Shown here: positions 10,699 through 21,533 of the stretch, in pieces
Layout: each line of letters begins with the position of its first letter
Position numbering within the stretch: position 1 is the stretch's first letter
DNA from: Mucor racemosus
Lineage: Eukaryota; Mucoromycota; Mucoromycetes; Mucorales; Mucoraceae
NCBI GenBank assembly: GCA_027405735.1
Contig: JAPEHQ010000005.1
Coordinates: forward strand, 310,001 to 374,000
Length of the DNA stretch: 64,000 bases
Direction: 5' to 3'
Notes under the pieces: model-generated
Told to the model about the DNA's origin: nothing
Databases searched by the model: none
Seen by the model: only the letters and a program-made list of their open reading frames with translations
Made by a program: the position numbers and the translations under genes

Positions 10699-12081
10699 AT
10701 GGAGTCAAGTACAAAAGAACTTGGTTTATACATTGCCTATGGTGCAATCATCACTATGGCAGTATTGCCTATTTACGCTGGATCCCTTGGTTCAATCAAG
10801 GGAATGAAGAGACCCACCAACGCGCCCAAGGCCAAAAAGTCAGATAATCCTCTTGATGATTCTGACGATGAAGATGAGTCTGTTTCTGAGAGCCTCTCAA
10901 GCGGTGATGCTTATTTATTCCCTATCATTGGCTCTTGTGTTCTCTTTAGCATGTACCTTGCCTTCCGTTACCTTGATAAAAAGTACATCAACTATGTTTT
11001 AACTGGTTATTTCTCCATTATGGGTTGTGCTGCTGTTGCAAAGACATTTTTAATAATTGCAAAGAAGATTACACCTTTGAGTTTGTTGAAAAATGTTGCC
11101 AAATACAAGGTAACTCTCTCAAAGAGATCAAAAAGTAAGTACTCTCCCTCTTCCTTCTGTAGTAAAAATAGATAAAACTAAATTTCTATAATAATAGATC
11201 TCTCTCATATTAGCTTCACAGTTGTGCATGGATTTCTTTTAGTTGCTTCAATTGCATTGACAGCTTATTACAGTTATACCAAGAATTGGATCGCCTCCAA
11301 TATCTTTGGTCTTTCTTTCTCCATCAATGCTATTCAATTGCTCTCATTAGATTCATTTAAAACCGGTATGATTTTGTTGAGTGGATTATTCTTTTATGAT
11401 ATCTTTTGGGTATTCTATACTCCTGTAATGGTATCAGTTGCCACCAACTTTGATGCCCCTATTAAGCTTCTTTGGCCTCGTGACATTATTGAATTCTTAT
11501 TTACTCAAACCGAGGGCTCTCGCTTTACAATGCTTGGTTTGGGTGATATTGTAATCCCTGGTATCTTTGTTGCCCTTTGTCTTCGTTTCGATCGTCATAT
11601 GTCATGGAAACGCAATCCCGTCGGTCAATTCAGATCTACTAATTTCTCCAAACCTTACTTTACCGCCAATCTCATTGCTTATATCTTGGGTTTGGGTTTA
11701 ACTATGGCTGTCATGCATTTCTTCAAGGCTGCTCAACCTGCTTTGCTTTATTTGAGTCCTGCCTGTATCTTGTCTGTTTTGATTACTGCTGTTGTTCGTG
11801 GAGAATTGAAAGATTTATTTGCTTATACCACCGAAGAGGATGATAAGGATAAAAAGGAGAAGAAAGATGAAAAGAAAAAGAACAAATTGCTTAGTCAAAC
11901 TATTGTTGAGGAAATTGTCGCTGATTCCAGCACAGGTTCAATTGAAATTGAAGAAATTGAATTAGAGGAAGAGGAAGAGGAAGAGATAGAAGAGAAGGAA
12001 GAGCAAGAGATCCCAGTTGCTCAAACTACCAGCAGTAAGAAGAACTCTACCTCTGGCAAAAAGAGAAAGAACAAGAAATAG
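10699..12081 (+). CDS. Signal peptide peptidase, presenilin-type intramembrane aspartyl protease
   Basis: Two exons (10699-11134 and 11198-12081) encode 439 residues. The protein is polytopic: an N-terminal membrane segment, an acidic linker (LDDSDDEDESVSES) and a block of hydrophobic helices. The two catalytic aspartates sit in FFYDIFW and MLGLGDIVIPG, and the substrate-gating PAL motif is present as QPALLYL. This YD/GLGD/PAL set defines the SPP/presenilin family, and the arrangement with YD before GLGD fits SPP rather than presenilin. SPP cleaves leftover signal peptides in the ER membrane and participates in ER protein turnover. The tail is unusually long and charged (Lys- and Glu-rich, residues about 345-439) and ends in lysines, as ER-retained proteins often do. 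Confidence 0.95.
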
Positions 12082-12162
12082 ACTATATGAGTAAAAAAAT
12101 AAAACGCGCGTTTTGTGTATATATATATCATTCATAATAATAAAAACTTTATTGCTTTTTAA

Positions 12163-12460
12163 TCAATACAGGAAGAGTCGGTATAATCCAGCTGATGCAA
12201 ACACTATAATATATAAATATATGAATATGCCATAAAATCGTTATATGCTTTTTTCACGTACTAACACCTGTAACACCTAAAGCAACTGCTTTATTAGGGT
12301 TACCGACACCTGCTTTTTGAAGTTGCATAGCTTTGCGTAATGAGATATAACCAATACCCAATCCAACCGCCCCACCACTGAGTCTACAAGGTAAACAATC
12401 TTCTTTTTTTAACTTGGATGGGTCTTGAATAGGTGAAGTTATAGGTGCAGTAGAGTCCAT
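12163..12460 (-). CDS. Small two-helix membrane protein, DMAC1/DUF4536-like
   Basis: Exons 12460-12262 and 12203-12163, joined by a GTACGT...TATAG intron, give 79 residues. Without splicing the ORF ends within the intron at 12254. The protein has a short N-terminus, an EDCLPCRLSGG motif, a hydrophobic stretch (GAVGLGIGYI) and a second one formed across the splice (ALGVTGVMFASAGLYRLF). The DCLxCR signature plus two helices recalls DUF4536 proteins, which include the mitochondrial complex I assembly factor DMAC1. Family assignment rests on this short motif, so function is tentative. It is convergent with the SPP gene, 82 bp away. Confidence 0.6.
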
Positions 12461-13229
12461 AATGTTACTATAATAAAATGGAAAAGAGAAAAGTTGCTAG
12501 AATAGCCTTTGAAACCCAGTAATGCTTTTGCAATGATGGTTCATGCGAATCAGTCAAATAATCATTCCACAAAACAATATTATATCTCAGATTTTCAGAC
12601 AATGTTAGATGTTTACTTTCCCAACTACAGTCTCTGAAGAAAAAGCATATATCAAAAGATATATATACCCCTTGAGAAAATTAATTTAAAAAGTTGTTCA
12701 AAATCGGAAGGTACCCTTTTTTTTTACTGTGCCAACTTGCGTTTTTAGAAGCTTAAATTGCACTTTTGGCAATCTCAAATGACGTACAGTATTTAATAAA
12801 CAAGTACGAGTGTCAAACATAAGATTATTCTTTCATCAAATACGCAACTGCAATGAGCTTAAGGTTTTTTTTTAAGAAGATGGACTTGGAAGAGTTTATA
12901 ACAAAGATGGAAGTGAAGCCATGAATTGGGAGGAAGAAAACGACAATCCATTCCAAACGAAAACTCTAACTTTGTTGAAACAATGGCGTGCACGCCAGTT
13001 GTTTTATGGACCACGCACTGATGATTCGAAAAAAAGTGGATATTGTTATGCAAGAATTGGAGAACAACATTGCTTTGTCGAGGAACACCTACAACATTTA
13101 CATGAGCGAGCAGAAGGCTCTCTCTCTCTTTACCTGCTCAATTTCAAGTTCTTGAAGGCAACAGCCGCAGCAAAACGAGCATGAATCAAACAAAAACCGC
13201 TCGGGGTTGGGTAAAGCGAATGAAAGAAG
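12461..13229. other. Intergenic DNA with one doubtful ORF
   Basis: An 87-codon ORF at 12921-13184 (+) has somewhat better codon composition than its surroundings and is rich in charged residues, but it matches nothing I recognise and has no clear promoter. It may be a decayed gene fragment. Confidence 0.35.
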
Positions 13230-14260
13230 ATCCAGAATGGGACCCGGGTCTCACTTTTCATCGCTGCTCTACTTTTTTTTTCACTAAATAACACCAAGAA
13301 AAAAGTATATGCCAATGTACCTGAGATGCTCACCTGTAATCCAAAAACAAGTATCCGGAAATATCCTACTTTTTGCAGTTGGTATTAATTTTTCAGAGCT
13401 AAGGTTTCAGATTTTTTACGCGTATTTCACTGCTAAAGGATTGAAAACTTTGAGGCTTCATATCTCCAGAAAACATTAAGCTATACTAACACTTTTTAAT
13501 AATGAAACTTACTTGTTTTGAAGTGTTCTATAACATATTTGAATATAAAAAAATTCTGAGCACCTTTATTTTGTTTTCATGTTTTTGGACATTTCTATAG
13601 TAGGTTTCAAAATACTGGTTAAATTGAGCAACATTTTTTTTGCATTCATGTCATTTAGCTCGTTGAACTCTCTTGGACCTAATTTAGAGTTTTTTAAAAT
13701 ATTGATTTTTCGTGGAGATATCCTCAAAAATGTGTACAAAAAGGTACCTCCATTTCTAGCTTCCATTTTTCCCTTATATACCCTCATCCCAAATTCTGAA
13801 ACCGAAAAAAAATTGGACAAAACCCCTTTTTTCTCTACGAAAAATACAGCTAGAAAATTTCTCAATAGCTCGATCGATAGATAATGTTTTTGCGCATTAT
13901 TTCCGTTTATTATATCTTAAATATGCTTATAAAAAATGATGTGTATCTTCAAAAAACCTCCAAAATTTCAATTGCATTTTACGCAAAATTTAATGTGAAA
14001 CATTTTTTCAAATTGTGTATAGATGGATGCAAAATTTAAAACTGTACAAAAATTATTTAATACGCTAGGTCAACTTACTTTGCAGCTAATGAGCCATTAC
14101 ACAATTTTGTTTTTTTGAATCATTTTTCATTCATTTCAACAAATAAATTTTGGAACCCCGTGATGATAGGTTTTAAGCTGTGATAAAAAACTATTATTTT
14201 GATTATCTCGATAAAAAATCAATATTTTTTGCTAAAACAAAAAATGCAAAGTAGCAATTA
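13230..14260 (+). repeat. Dispersed repeat C, copy 1
   Basis: This roughly 1-kb sequence is nearly identical to 24340-25390, with diverged copies at 55590-55920, 56771-57230 (inverted) and 60120-60870. It contains overlapping ORFs of about 100 codons on opposite strands (13566-13865 and 13579-13884) that stay open in copy 2 as well. The homology to copy 2 starts near the GGGTCTCACTTTTCATC segment. No terminal repeats or known protein domains were identified. Confidence 0.8.
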
Positions 14261-14547
14261 ATTAGATCTATCTAGCGAATACAGAAATTAAGCCCTGGAT
14301 AATGAGTTTAAGTTTTACAAAATATAAACTAATATTTACAATGGCAGCAAACAAAGAAAAAAATCCTATTCTTGTGAATATTGATCCAATTAATTTTCAA
14401 TTATACATGATAATAGATTTAAATATATCCTGCATAAAATTTATATTTCTAATTTCACAAATCACCGTGAATTGAGAAAACCATCAGCAAAACATGATAT
14501 TTCTGTGCAATAAAACCTCGTGTTGTGTCGTATATTTTCATGTTTGA

Positions 14548-14895
14548 TGTTGCATCCACAGATCTGGGTGCATTCCTTGGTTAAGATTACGACACAGTTT
14601 GATATGTTAAGTTTTACATTGCTGTGTATTATGTTATGAAGCTCCGTGTATGCAGGAATATGGAATTAGTGTGTTTCACCTAGATTTGATTGGATATATG
14701 TATATATATAAATAGACTCATTTAAACAGGTCATATAATTAGAGAATGTGAATATAAAAGAAGATGGTTCGATCTTATAATAAAGTTCTTTAGTTTTAGT
14801 GTGCTTTTTCATTTTATAACAGTTTTCCTTTATTTTTATTAAATGATTTAGTACATATTTTAGCTTTGAGATTGATATAATCTCCTGGCGTAACA
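14548..14895 (+). mobile_element. Solo LTR-like element, family I (copy 2)
   Basis: This 348-bp copy has the same TGTTGCATCCAC start and GGCGTAACA end as the copy at 1487. The 5-bp flanks TTTGA (14543-14547 and 14896-14900) are identical. The insertion interrupts a sequence whose uninterrupted relative lies, inverted, at about 23195-23255. Confidence 0.85.
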
Positions 14896-15070
14896 TTTGA
14901 TAAATAATACTTAAAAAAGAATACAATTAAAAGAGAATGAGTAATAAATCAGTTCTTCAACTGTATAATAAAAACAAGATGACGTTTATTTAGATATAAA
15001 AGTATGGCCTTTTATATTGATTTGACATTGAGATCCTGAGATGTAATTCAAACCACTATTGAACCATTGG

Positions 15071-15360
15071 TGATCTATCAGAATTAGAATTACCTAATTA
15101 CCAATTTAGAACATCTGTCAAACCATGATGTTCAACATGAGAATCAAGCAAGGTTACATTTCATGACTCCAATAATACCACTGAAACATAACATATTATA
15201 TCCATACACATTAATAATAATTTCTATTGTCACATCTAATGGACAGGGGTCCATTAGATCTTATCACACGATTCCAATAATTATATAAACCCATATTTAA
15301 TTCATTTTAATAAACGTTACTTTTTACGTTGATTTTAATTTACAAAGTCTCGATAAATCA
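15071..15360 (+). mobile_element. LTR-like element, family III (copy 1)
   Basis: Starts TGATCTATCAGAATTAG and ends TCTCGATAAATCA. It contains TATATAAACCC and AATAAACG, plus an inverted repeat flanking CAGGGG (TCTAATGGA...TCCATTAGA). The flanks do not match (ATTGG and CATAT); the right flank joins block A cleanly but the left does not, so one side was probably rearranged. Compare the intact copy at 46795-47104. Confidence 0.6.
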
Positions 15361-17185
15361 CATATCATTATCCCTATCTGTGCATAATAATAAAATCTGA
15401 CCATGAGTATAATGAACTGATCATATGGGCACAAATTGGTTTATACATGATTATCGTGCCGTTCTCAAAATTGCATTGCATTTTTTACTGGAATGGGGTT
15501 TTAAATTACATTTGCTTTTATCAATAAAGATCATAGATAATACAATTCAATGCATTGTTGATTCAATGCAATACATGCAAGAGCCAATATATTTACGGTT
15601 ATCATCATATGTAAATATGTTTATAACTATAATAATGTTTACAGTAGCAATAGTTTTTGCTCGAGCATAAACTTAAATAACACTTAATGCTTAAACTTAC
15701 ATGCAAACCAAATCCAAGATGATAGATGTTACTTTATCACTCATAAAATGTAAGCAAATTAACCTTCTTCTTTAAACTTACTATTTTAATTTACTATTGT
15801 CAGTTGTAAAAAGATTTGTTTTCAAGTATAATTACAATTAAAGCTATAGTTATTAGGCAAGACATTAGTTTTTTTTGTTTCTATATTATTTAAAATCTTA
15901 TCACTTTTCTGGAACATTTTGTAGGTTTGTAGCTAGTTCTAGCTTTTTATTGAGTAGATATAAATATCATTGCGTTTGATTTGATCTGGTAGTCAAGAAA
16001 TACGTCCAACAATACAGCAGTAAATAATGATATCTGATCTTAGAATGCGGTTAAATGAAAATATCAATCTCTAATATAGACTGTTACCTATGTTGAAAAC
16101 ATTAGTCCCTTATGTTAGCATGAGTATTATTTAGATAAAAGAAAAGAATACCAGCTTGATCATCCGATATGATTTATCAAACGGTGAATATATCCTTGAA
16201 ATATGAAAACAAAAAGAGAGAAGCAACACGCGTAGGAAAGGATTTTCAAGACCTTACATTATTTAGCACAATTAAAACCCTGCTAAATTGCACATTTCAG
16301 CCAATGTAAAAGCAGCATTACAGTGCATGAACCATAGACTAATAATAAACAAAATAGGCAATATCTGTTATCTGTTATATAATACATTCATTAACAAATT
16401 GCAAAAGCGAGCCCGTAGAGAGATGCCGTAATTGAGCATAGCAATGTTGAACAGCTAAGTCTACTATGGTATATCTAAGTTTTAAATAAAAAGGGGATTT
16501 TTTCAACTTTTCTTGTATTTAACCACGTACGGTCTGAAAATTCAGTTTTTGTAGCGGAAATTTTCGCGGCTCATTTTATCCTTACCAACACTCATGGTTT
16601 TGATCAAAAAACAGAAAAATCAAATTTTGATACCAAAATCAACGTTTAAATATACTACATTGTGAGAGAAAATTGTAGCCATGGCTAATACACATTTTAT
16701 AAAAACTTAATATTAAATACTAAGTAATGAAACTTTGTACTTTTAACCCAAAAACGGTTTTTTGATTAAAGAATTTTCATGTAATATTTTACAATAAAAA
16801 TGTTTATTATTTTTCATTGAGCAAATAGAGCGCTAAACTCTGTATATGTGTATATTTTTTGTTTTTATAATTGGTAGTAGAATTAACTTTAAATTTGCAA
16901 AACCAGAAATAAAAAATCAAAAAATGTCAAAATTGATGATCTGGACAAAAATAATTTTCTAAATTAATATTCCGCTTATAAGCCTTGTAAGTCTTAAAAA
17001 TAAGAGATTTTATAATACTTGAAAACCTTTTCAAGAATTTATGATGCTGTACCCACTGAATTCCAACTTATTACTATAAATCTTTATACATTTTAATATT
17101 GTGTGGTAGCTTATTTGATGATAATATAGTATTGCTTTATAATTATTGCGCTAGAGGTGATTTACATTAAGTTTTCGTCTTACCT
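15361..17185 (+). repeat. Repeat blocks A and D (copy 2)
   Basis: 15361-16380 is colinear with 21840-22620 and with the reverse complement of the first 2 kb. 16480-17170 matches 42530-43200 and, inverted, 47930-48610, with many substitutions. The block runs directly into a dynein-like WD40 gene fragment. Confidence 0.7.
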
Positions 17186-17283
17186 CTCAAAAATCATAAA
17201 CATAAACATGGCCATCAGTGGAACCTATTGCCGCCTTTTTACCATCTTTGTCCCAAGCCAATTTATTCAATAATGCTTTACCA
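17186..17283 (-). pseudogene. WD40 gene fragment, dynein intermediate chain-like (copy 1)
   Basis: The minus strand translates GKALLNKLAWDKDGKKAAIG followed by STDGHVYVYDF and then a stop and GTAAG. The pattern (ALNKLAW..GK..A.GSSDG.VYVYD.GE) resembles the last WD40 blade of dynein intermediate chains. The fragment is cut off at its 5' side by an LTR-like insertion at 17288. Further copies lie at 43223-43404 and 47390-47460. Confidence 0.6.
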
Positions 17284-17287
17284 AAAG

Positions 17288-18316
17288 TACAGTAAATAAC
17301 AAAGTTGTTTACTAAAATAAAAAAAATATAAAAATAAAAGCAGTAGAGATACAATTATAATCAGCTAAAGTTTTTATTATAAAAGATTTCTGAACATTTA
17401 AAATAATTGAAAATGTATGAGGGTATTTATAGTGATTTGCAGATTTGGAGAAGAACTTCGATACTACCATCAGACTTGAATGGATGTATATTTAGTATTT
17501 AGTAATCTTTCAGTTTTGAGTGCATTATTATTGATTTAATATTTTAAGGGGTAAATCATGTAGAGCATTGACCATAAGGGAGTGATGTCAAGCGTGACAA
17601 TATCGGCCTTTTGGGAAATGGGTGTTTTGTTTATTATTATTGTTATATCTATTTCATGTAACCTTGATTTTAAGGGGTAGTTTTTATATGCTTGAACCTT
17701 ATTTATATTGATAGTGCAACTTCAATATAGATGAGCAGTTGACTAAACTGATGTCTTTGTTTATTATTATTATTAATTTGGATAGAATCCTGTTTTGATA
17801 TATATGTCATTTGTGTAATTGATTGCACCGTGATCAAGTGTAATGATCTATAATTTTGAACTAACAACAAAGGTGGATAATATGCTTATAGATATTATTC
17901 TTGCTATTATAAATTGGTGATCACTGGGTTGATGAAGATTGGTGTTCTTATTTGTAAATTAGGTATTTATTAGTGAATAAATAAAAGTAAACGAAGTGTA
18001 ACAAGACAGATAAATTTACAAGGGATCATGTAATGATTTCCTTGTAGTATTTATATAAGGAATGAGGCAAGGTTTTGCATAAATGAAACTGAAATGTTTG
18101 ACTCATTACATCAAGGGTGCTATCATCTACACGACATGTATGATGGTTCAAAAAGGTATTTCATATTTTTAGCATGCGTTTGTTATTTTGTTCAATGGAA
18201 GCATTTGTTTATTAGTGTTGTTCACATTTCAAGTGACATCATATTTTATGAGCGACACTTGGGATAATAGGTTGCTTTTTTATTTTCAAGCGTTTTTAGT
18301 ATGTAATTCCACTGCA
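17288..18316 (-). mobile_element. LTR-like element, family V (copy carrying a nested insertion)
   Basis: This is a diverged, inverted copy of the 726-bp element at 23439-24164, with a family IV element inserted at 17839-18110. Its ends correspond to TGCAGT/ACTGCA with one mutation (TACAGT). The left flank matches block D near 43320 and the right flank matches 43664, so about 340 bp of host sequence is missing at the insertion site. Confidence 0.65.
17839..18110 (+). mobile_element. Solo LTR-like element, family IV, nested
   Basis: This 272-bp element has 7-bp inverted ends TGTAATG and CATTACA and an exact 5-bp duplication TCAAG (17834-17838 and 18111-18115). It lies inside a family V element. 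The other two family V copies (near 23635 and 56455) read straight through TGATCAAGGGTGCTATC or its complement, giving natural empty sites. It contains TATATAAGG and AATAAATAAA motifs. Confidence 0.85.
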
Positions 18317-19129
18317 CATCAAAATGTTGCAATTTTTACCACTACACAATGAATGCACCTTCTATCTATCTTGACCTCGATGTACATTGTTGGGTATCAG
18401 TTTTTGTACCAGTTGTATTTTCTCTAATTCATTAATATTCAGTCATATTAAACGATGATAATTTGTAGCATTGCCAAAAAAAAGAGTAAATGCTCCAAAA
18501 TTTTTCTGCATATCAAATTACGCAATTTATTAGTAGCAATGAGTGTATCAGGGTTATATTATATAAGGGGCAAGAGATACAGACAAAGATTTATTTGCTA
18601 TGTTTAGGTTTATTTTGTCGGTTTTCGAGGATATTAAACAGCCAATTTTGAAGCCAATTCCATTTCTAACTCATATTGAAATGTAATTCTTATAAATAGT
18701 CTTTTAAACCAAGACCTAGAAGCTCTTGGTTCTTTCTTTTACCATTAGTTTTTCTAGTAATAAAGCCTACGTTTTCCATGATAAATGTTACTAGTCTTTA
18801 TTATTATTCTTTCTATAAATAAGATTGTATTTATCCATAAACTCTCATATTTCAGAATATATAATAAGGAAAATGATGAGGAGAACTGACGAAGAAATAA
18901 AAGGAATTATGAAAGTAAGATGATTATTGTTTATACTAAATTGTTCAAGAGTCTAGTTCCCTTCATGAACTAGACTTTAGGGACATAACGCTACTGAATT
19001 ACTCTATAACTTGAATGCGAGTAAGTTGATATTGTAACATGGCCATTGGTTGTGTCACAGTGCGTATAGTAACAGAACCTCTTGCATAAGCTGGAGATTG
19101 ATATGCAATTCAGATAACGTAATAATGTG
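18317..19129. repeat. Repeat block D continuation and AT-rich spacer
   Basis: 18317-18545 matches 43664-43880. The rest is AT-rich, with a weak likeness to the TATAAATA promoter repeat around 18690. No gene is recognised. Confidence 0.5.
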
Positions 19130-19447
19130 TGATGTGATTATGATATAGGATAGTAGTAGTATCATAATAATATATTAGGCTTGATAGGTTTATGACAAAT
19201 CTATTGATTCATTTAATTGATGATGATATTAAATTAAATGCAGTATAATATGATTCATATTTTTGCCAATGGTCACTCTTCCAAAAAAAAAAGCCGAACA
19301 ATCTTCGGAAGCGGCCATCTAATGATATTTCTAGGCTTTAAATCTTTAGAAAAAACTACCGGACAGCCCGGACGCGGTTGTTTAAATATTCCAAGCAGCT
19401 ATAAGATGCAGGTATCGAAATTTTATACAAAAATTAAGGTTCGACTG
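19130..19447 (-). mobile_element. Tc1/mariner-like terminal fragment (copy 2)
   Basis: Nearly identical to 38440-38732. It ends at GGTTCGACTG followed by TA, the inverse of CAGTCGAACC. The segment corresponds to the 5' end and leader of the element whose helix-turn-helix coding start survives at 38351. No transposase coding remains here. Confidence 0.55.
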
Positions 19448-19548
19448 TATTGCTATTAATTATTCAAAGGCTTATTTTAAGTAAAGCATAAATACAACCT
19501 ACAACGTTATTAGCCTGTAATAACGAGTTTAACTTGAAAAGTATAATA

Positions 19549-19572
19549 CAGTAGTCGCGCTATATAAGGCTA
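19549..19572 (+). repeat. Left terminal inverted repeat of the pogo-like element
   Basis: The 24 bases match the reverse complement of 21508-21531 exactly. Confidence 0.95.
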
Positions 19573-19757
19573 CACTATATAAGGCTATGCTCTCTATAAG
19601 GCTAAGATTTTTGAAAACTTTTTTTTTTAGCAGGGAAATAGCCTTATTAGCCTTATTTTAGATAAGGCTGTGCTAAAAAAAAATTTAGCCTTATATAAAA
19701 CAACACGTGACCAAAATTTTAGTATTTACATAATAAAAATTTAAATTTTTCAATTTT

Positions 19758-21223
19758 TTAGAATTTGTCGCTTAGTGCAGTGGTTATTTGTCGACCTTCA
19801 TCGTCCTTATTTCCTGGAAGGTCAGAAATAATATCGCTCAATTCTTGTACTAAATCATCATCTAAAGGTAATTCGGCTGTGGGAAGAAGCGCTTCATCAT
19901 CAATACTCTCCTTATTAATTTTAAAGTTAAGAATATTCGTATGATCCCAACAATTTTTGATGGATTTTGGCTTTACTCTAATCCAGGCATCAGCCAAAAA
20001 GTACAACGCATCTACCTCATCCATTCTGTAATCTTCAACATGATCTAATTGAATGCCTGAAAGATACTTATTTACTGCTCTGAGATATTGATGTCTGCGA
20101 AATTGAGCCTTGAAATTAGCAATTATACCTTATGTAATAGAAAACAAAATTAATAGACGATGGTTTTTCTTATAATGTGAATACAATGATATAAGTGTAA
20201 TGATACTTTACCGTCATCCAAGGGTTGCAATTTGCTGGTAGTATTTGCAGGAAGGAAAACGAGTTTGATGTTATTGAATTCCATTTTCAGCTTGTGCACA
20301 GAAGCATTGCCGACCAAGAGAGCTACCTTTCTATTTGCATAGACAAATGAAGCATTCAGATGTTTGATATACTTTTTAAAAATTTCGGTAGTCATCCAGG
20401 CACTTGGGCTAGAATGATATTCTACATAATGGGATTGACCGACAGAAGTAGTTTTTCTATATAATGCTGGTTTTTTTGTTGCCGCTCCTGGAGTTTTCCT
20501 TCTCCCTATAACAATAGGATGACCTTTGTATGATCCATCGTAGTTTGTCACAAAACCAACAGTGAATCTGTTTTTGGATTTTTTGGAACCACCGATTGGC
20601 TTTTTGGAGATCGTTCGGGTTGGTTGCTGCTCATAGTAGAGCCCTGTTTCGTCAAAATTCATTATATCTTTTAAATCATAAGGTTCCAATAGTTGCTCAA
20701 TCTTTTTTAGCACTTCCATTATGTTAGGGCTATCTAAATTAACGGAATTGTTTTCTCCATACATGTGTCGACATTTAACTCCAATTCTTTTAAAAACATT
20801 ACTTAACCATCCATCAGAAAATTTGATTTGATCTTTTGCTGGCAATTCATTCATCTTGTATTTCTTGTTAGCGACTACTTTTGCGTAGAGAATAACTGCT
20901 GCACGATTAATTGGAATGTTTTTATCACTCATTGAATCTATATAGTTTTCTATTTCTTTATCAAGTTGAGGCATTTTTATGCTTCTGTTGCTTTTTCCTT
21001 TGAGGTTACCGTCTTTAAAGGTTCGAAATATCTCATCTTTGCGGGATAAAATGTTGGATATAGTCTTCTGACTAACACTTCCTGAAATATTAAATTCTTT
21101 TCTAGCCCATTCACCAAGCTCAACTTGAGACAATCCACTGAACATTAAATAGTGATTGCAAATAGCATGTTGTTGCTCAATAGAGAAGCGATTTCTTGAT
21201 TTCTTATTACTGTTTTTGTCCAT
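19758..21223 (-). CDS. Pogo/Tigger-type transposase, catalytic Asp replaced
   Basis: Exons 21223-20212 and 20128-19758, joined by a GTAAAG...ATAAG intron, encode 460 residues. Residues about 10-70 resemble a psq/CENP-B helix-turn-helix (EQQHAICNHYL...SQKTISNIL) and about 80-155 the second DNA-binding domain. The DDE domain follows, with the first Asp in NFDETGLYY (D191) and the third in LQPLDDG (D336). The position of the second Asp, normally in an LLVDNAS-type motif, reads LLVGNAS (G305). The 31-residue spacing to D336 fits pogo elements. The reading frame is otherwise intact, so this looks like a recent element disabled by one substitution. The acidic C-terminal tail is typical of the family. 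Confidence 0.9.
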
Positions 21224-21507
21224 TGGTGTGTTACTTATTAAAATAAATTATCAGTCAAAGGATTTATAACTAATCAAATAAAGAGGTTTTATTTATTATT
21301 ATAAAATCTGAAGGTTTATATACTATCTGCTAATTTATATTAATAATACCTTAAAGATCTTCGTGGGTTAATTCCTAGTTAGGAAGTACCAGTGGTACAA
21401 TTTGACATTTAATTTCAATACCTAAAGTGGACTGTTTTATAAACCTAAGCCACACGCGTTATATAAGGCTATGCTCTATATAAGGCTGAAAATTCCTTCC
21501 AAAAAGT

Positions 21508-21531
21508 TAGCCTTATATAGCGCGACTACTG
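21508..21531 (-). repeat. Right terminal inverted repeat of the pogo-like element
   Basis: Reverse complement of the left 24-bp repeat; an intact TA follows. Confidence 0.95.
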
Positions 21532-21533
21532 TA

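Larger units (their letters stand above)
19549..21531 (-). mobile_element. Pogo/Tigger-like DNA transposon, complete
   Basis: A 1983-bp element bounded by exact 24-bp terminal inverted repeats that begin CAGTAGTCGCGC, with a TA on each side (19547-19548 and 21532-21533). Extra copies of a CTATATAAGGCTA-type motif lie just inside both ends. The paralogous block at 38815-38840 reads through the same flanks with a single TA and no insert. The element carries one two-exon transposase gene. TA duplication, TIRs and the CENP-B-like transposase together place it in the pogo branch of Tc1/mariner. Confidence 0.95.

Noticed and set aside
12254..12460. Unspliced 68-residue version of the DMAC1-like protein
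   Set aside because: A GTACGT...TATAG intron gives a second hydrophobic helix in frame and a more typical length, so the spliced model is preferred.
12921..13184. 87-codon ORF as a real gene
   Set aside because: No homology recognised, no promoter or intron support; kept only as a doubtful ORF in the spacer description.
19238..19459. 73-codon ORF also present at 2853-3065 and 38547-38744
   Set aside because: Three-way conservation follows from the shared transposon end. Replacement changes dominate and the frame runs into the TIR.
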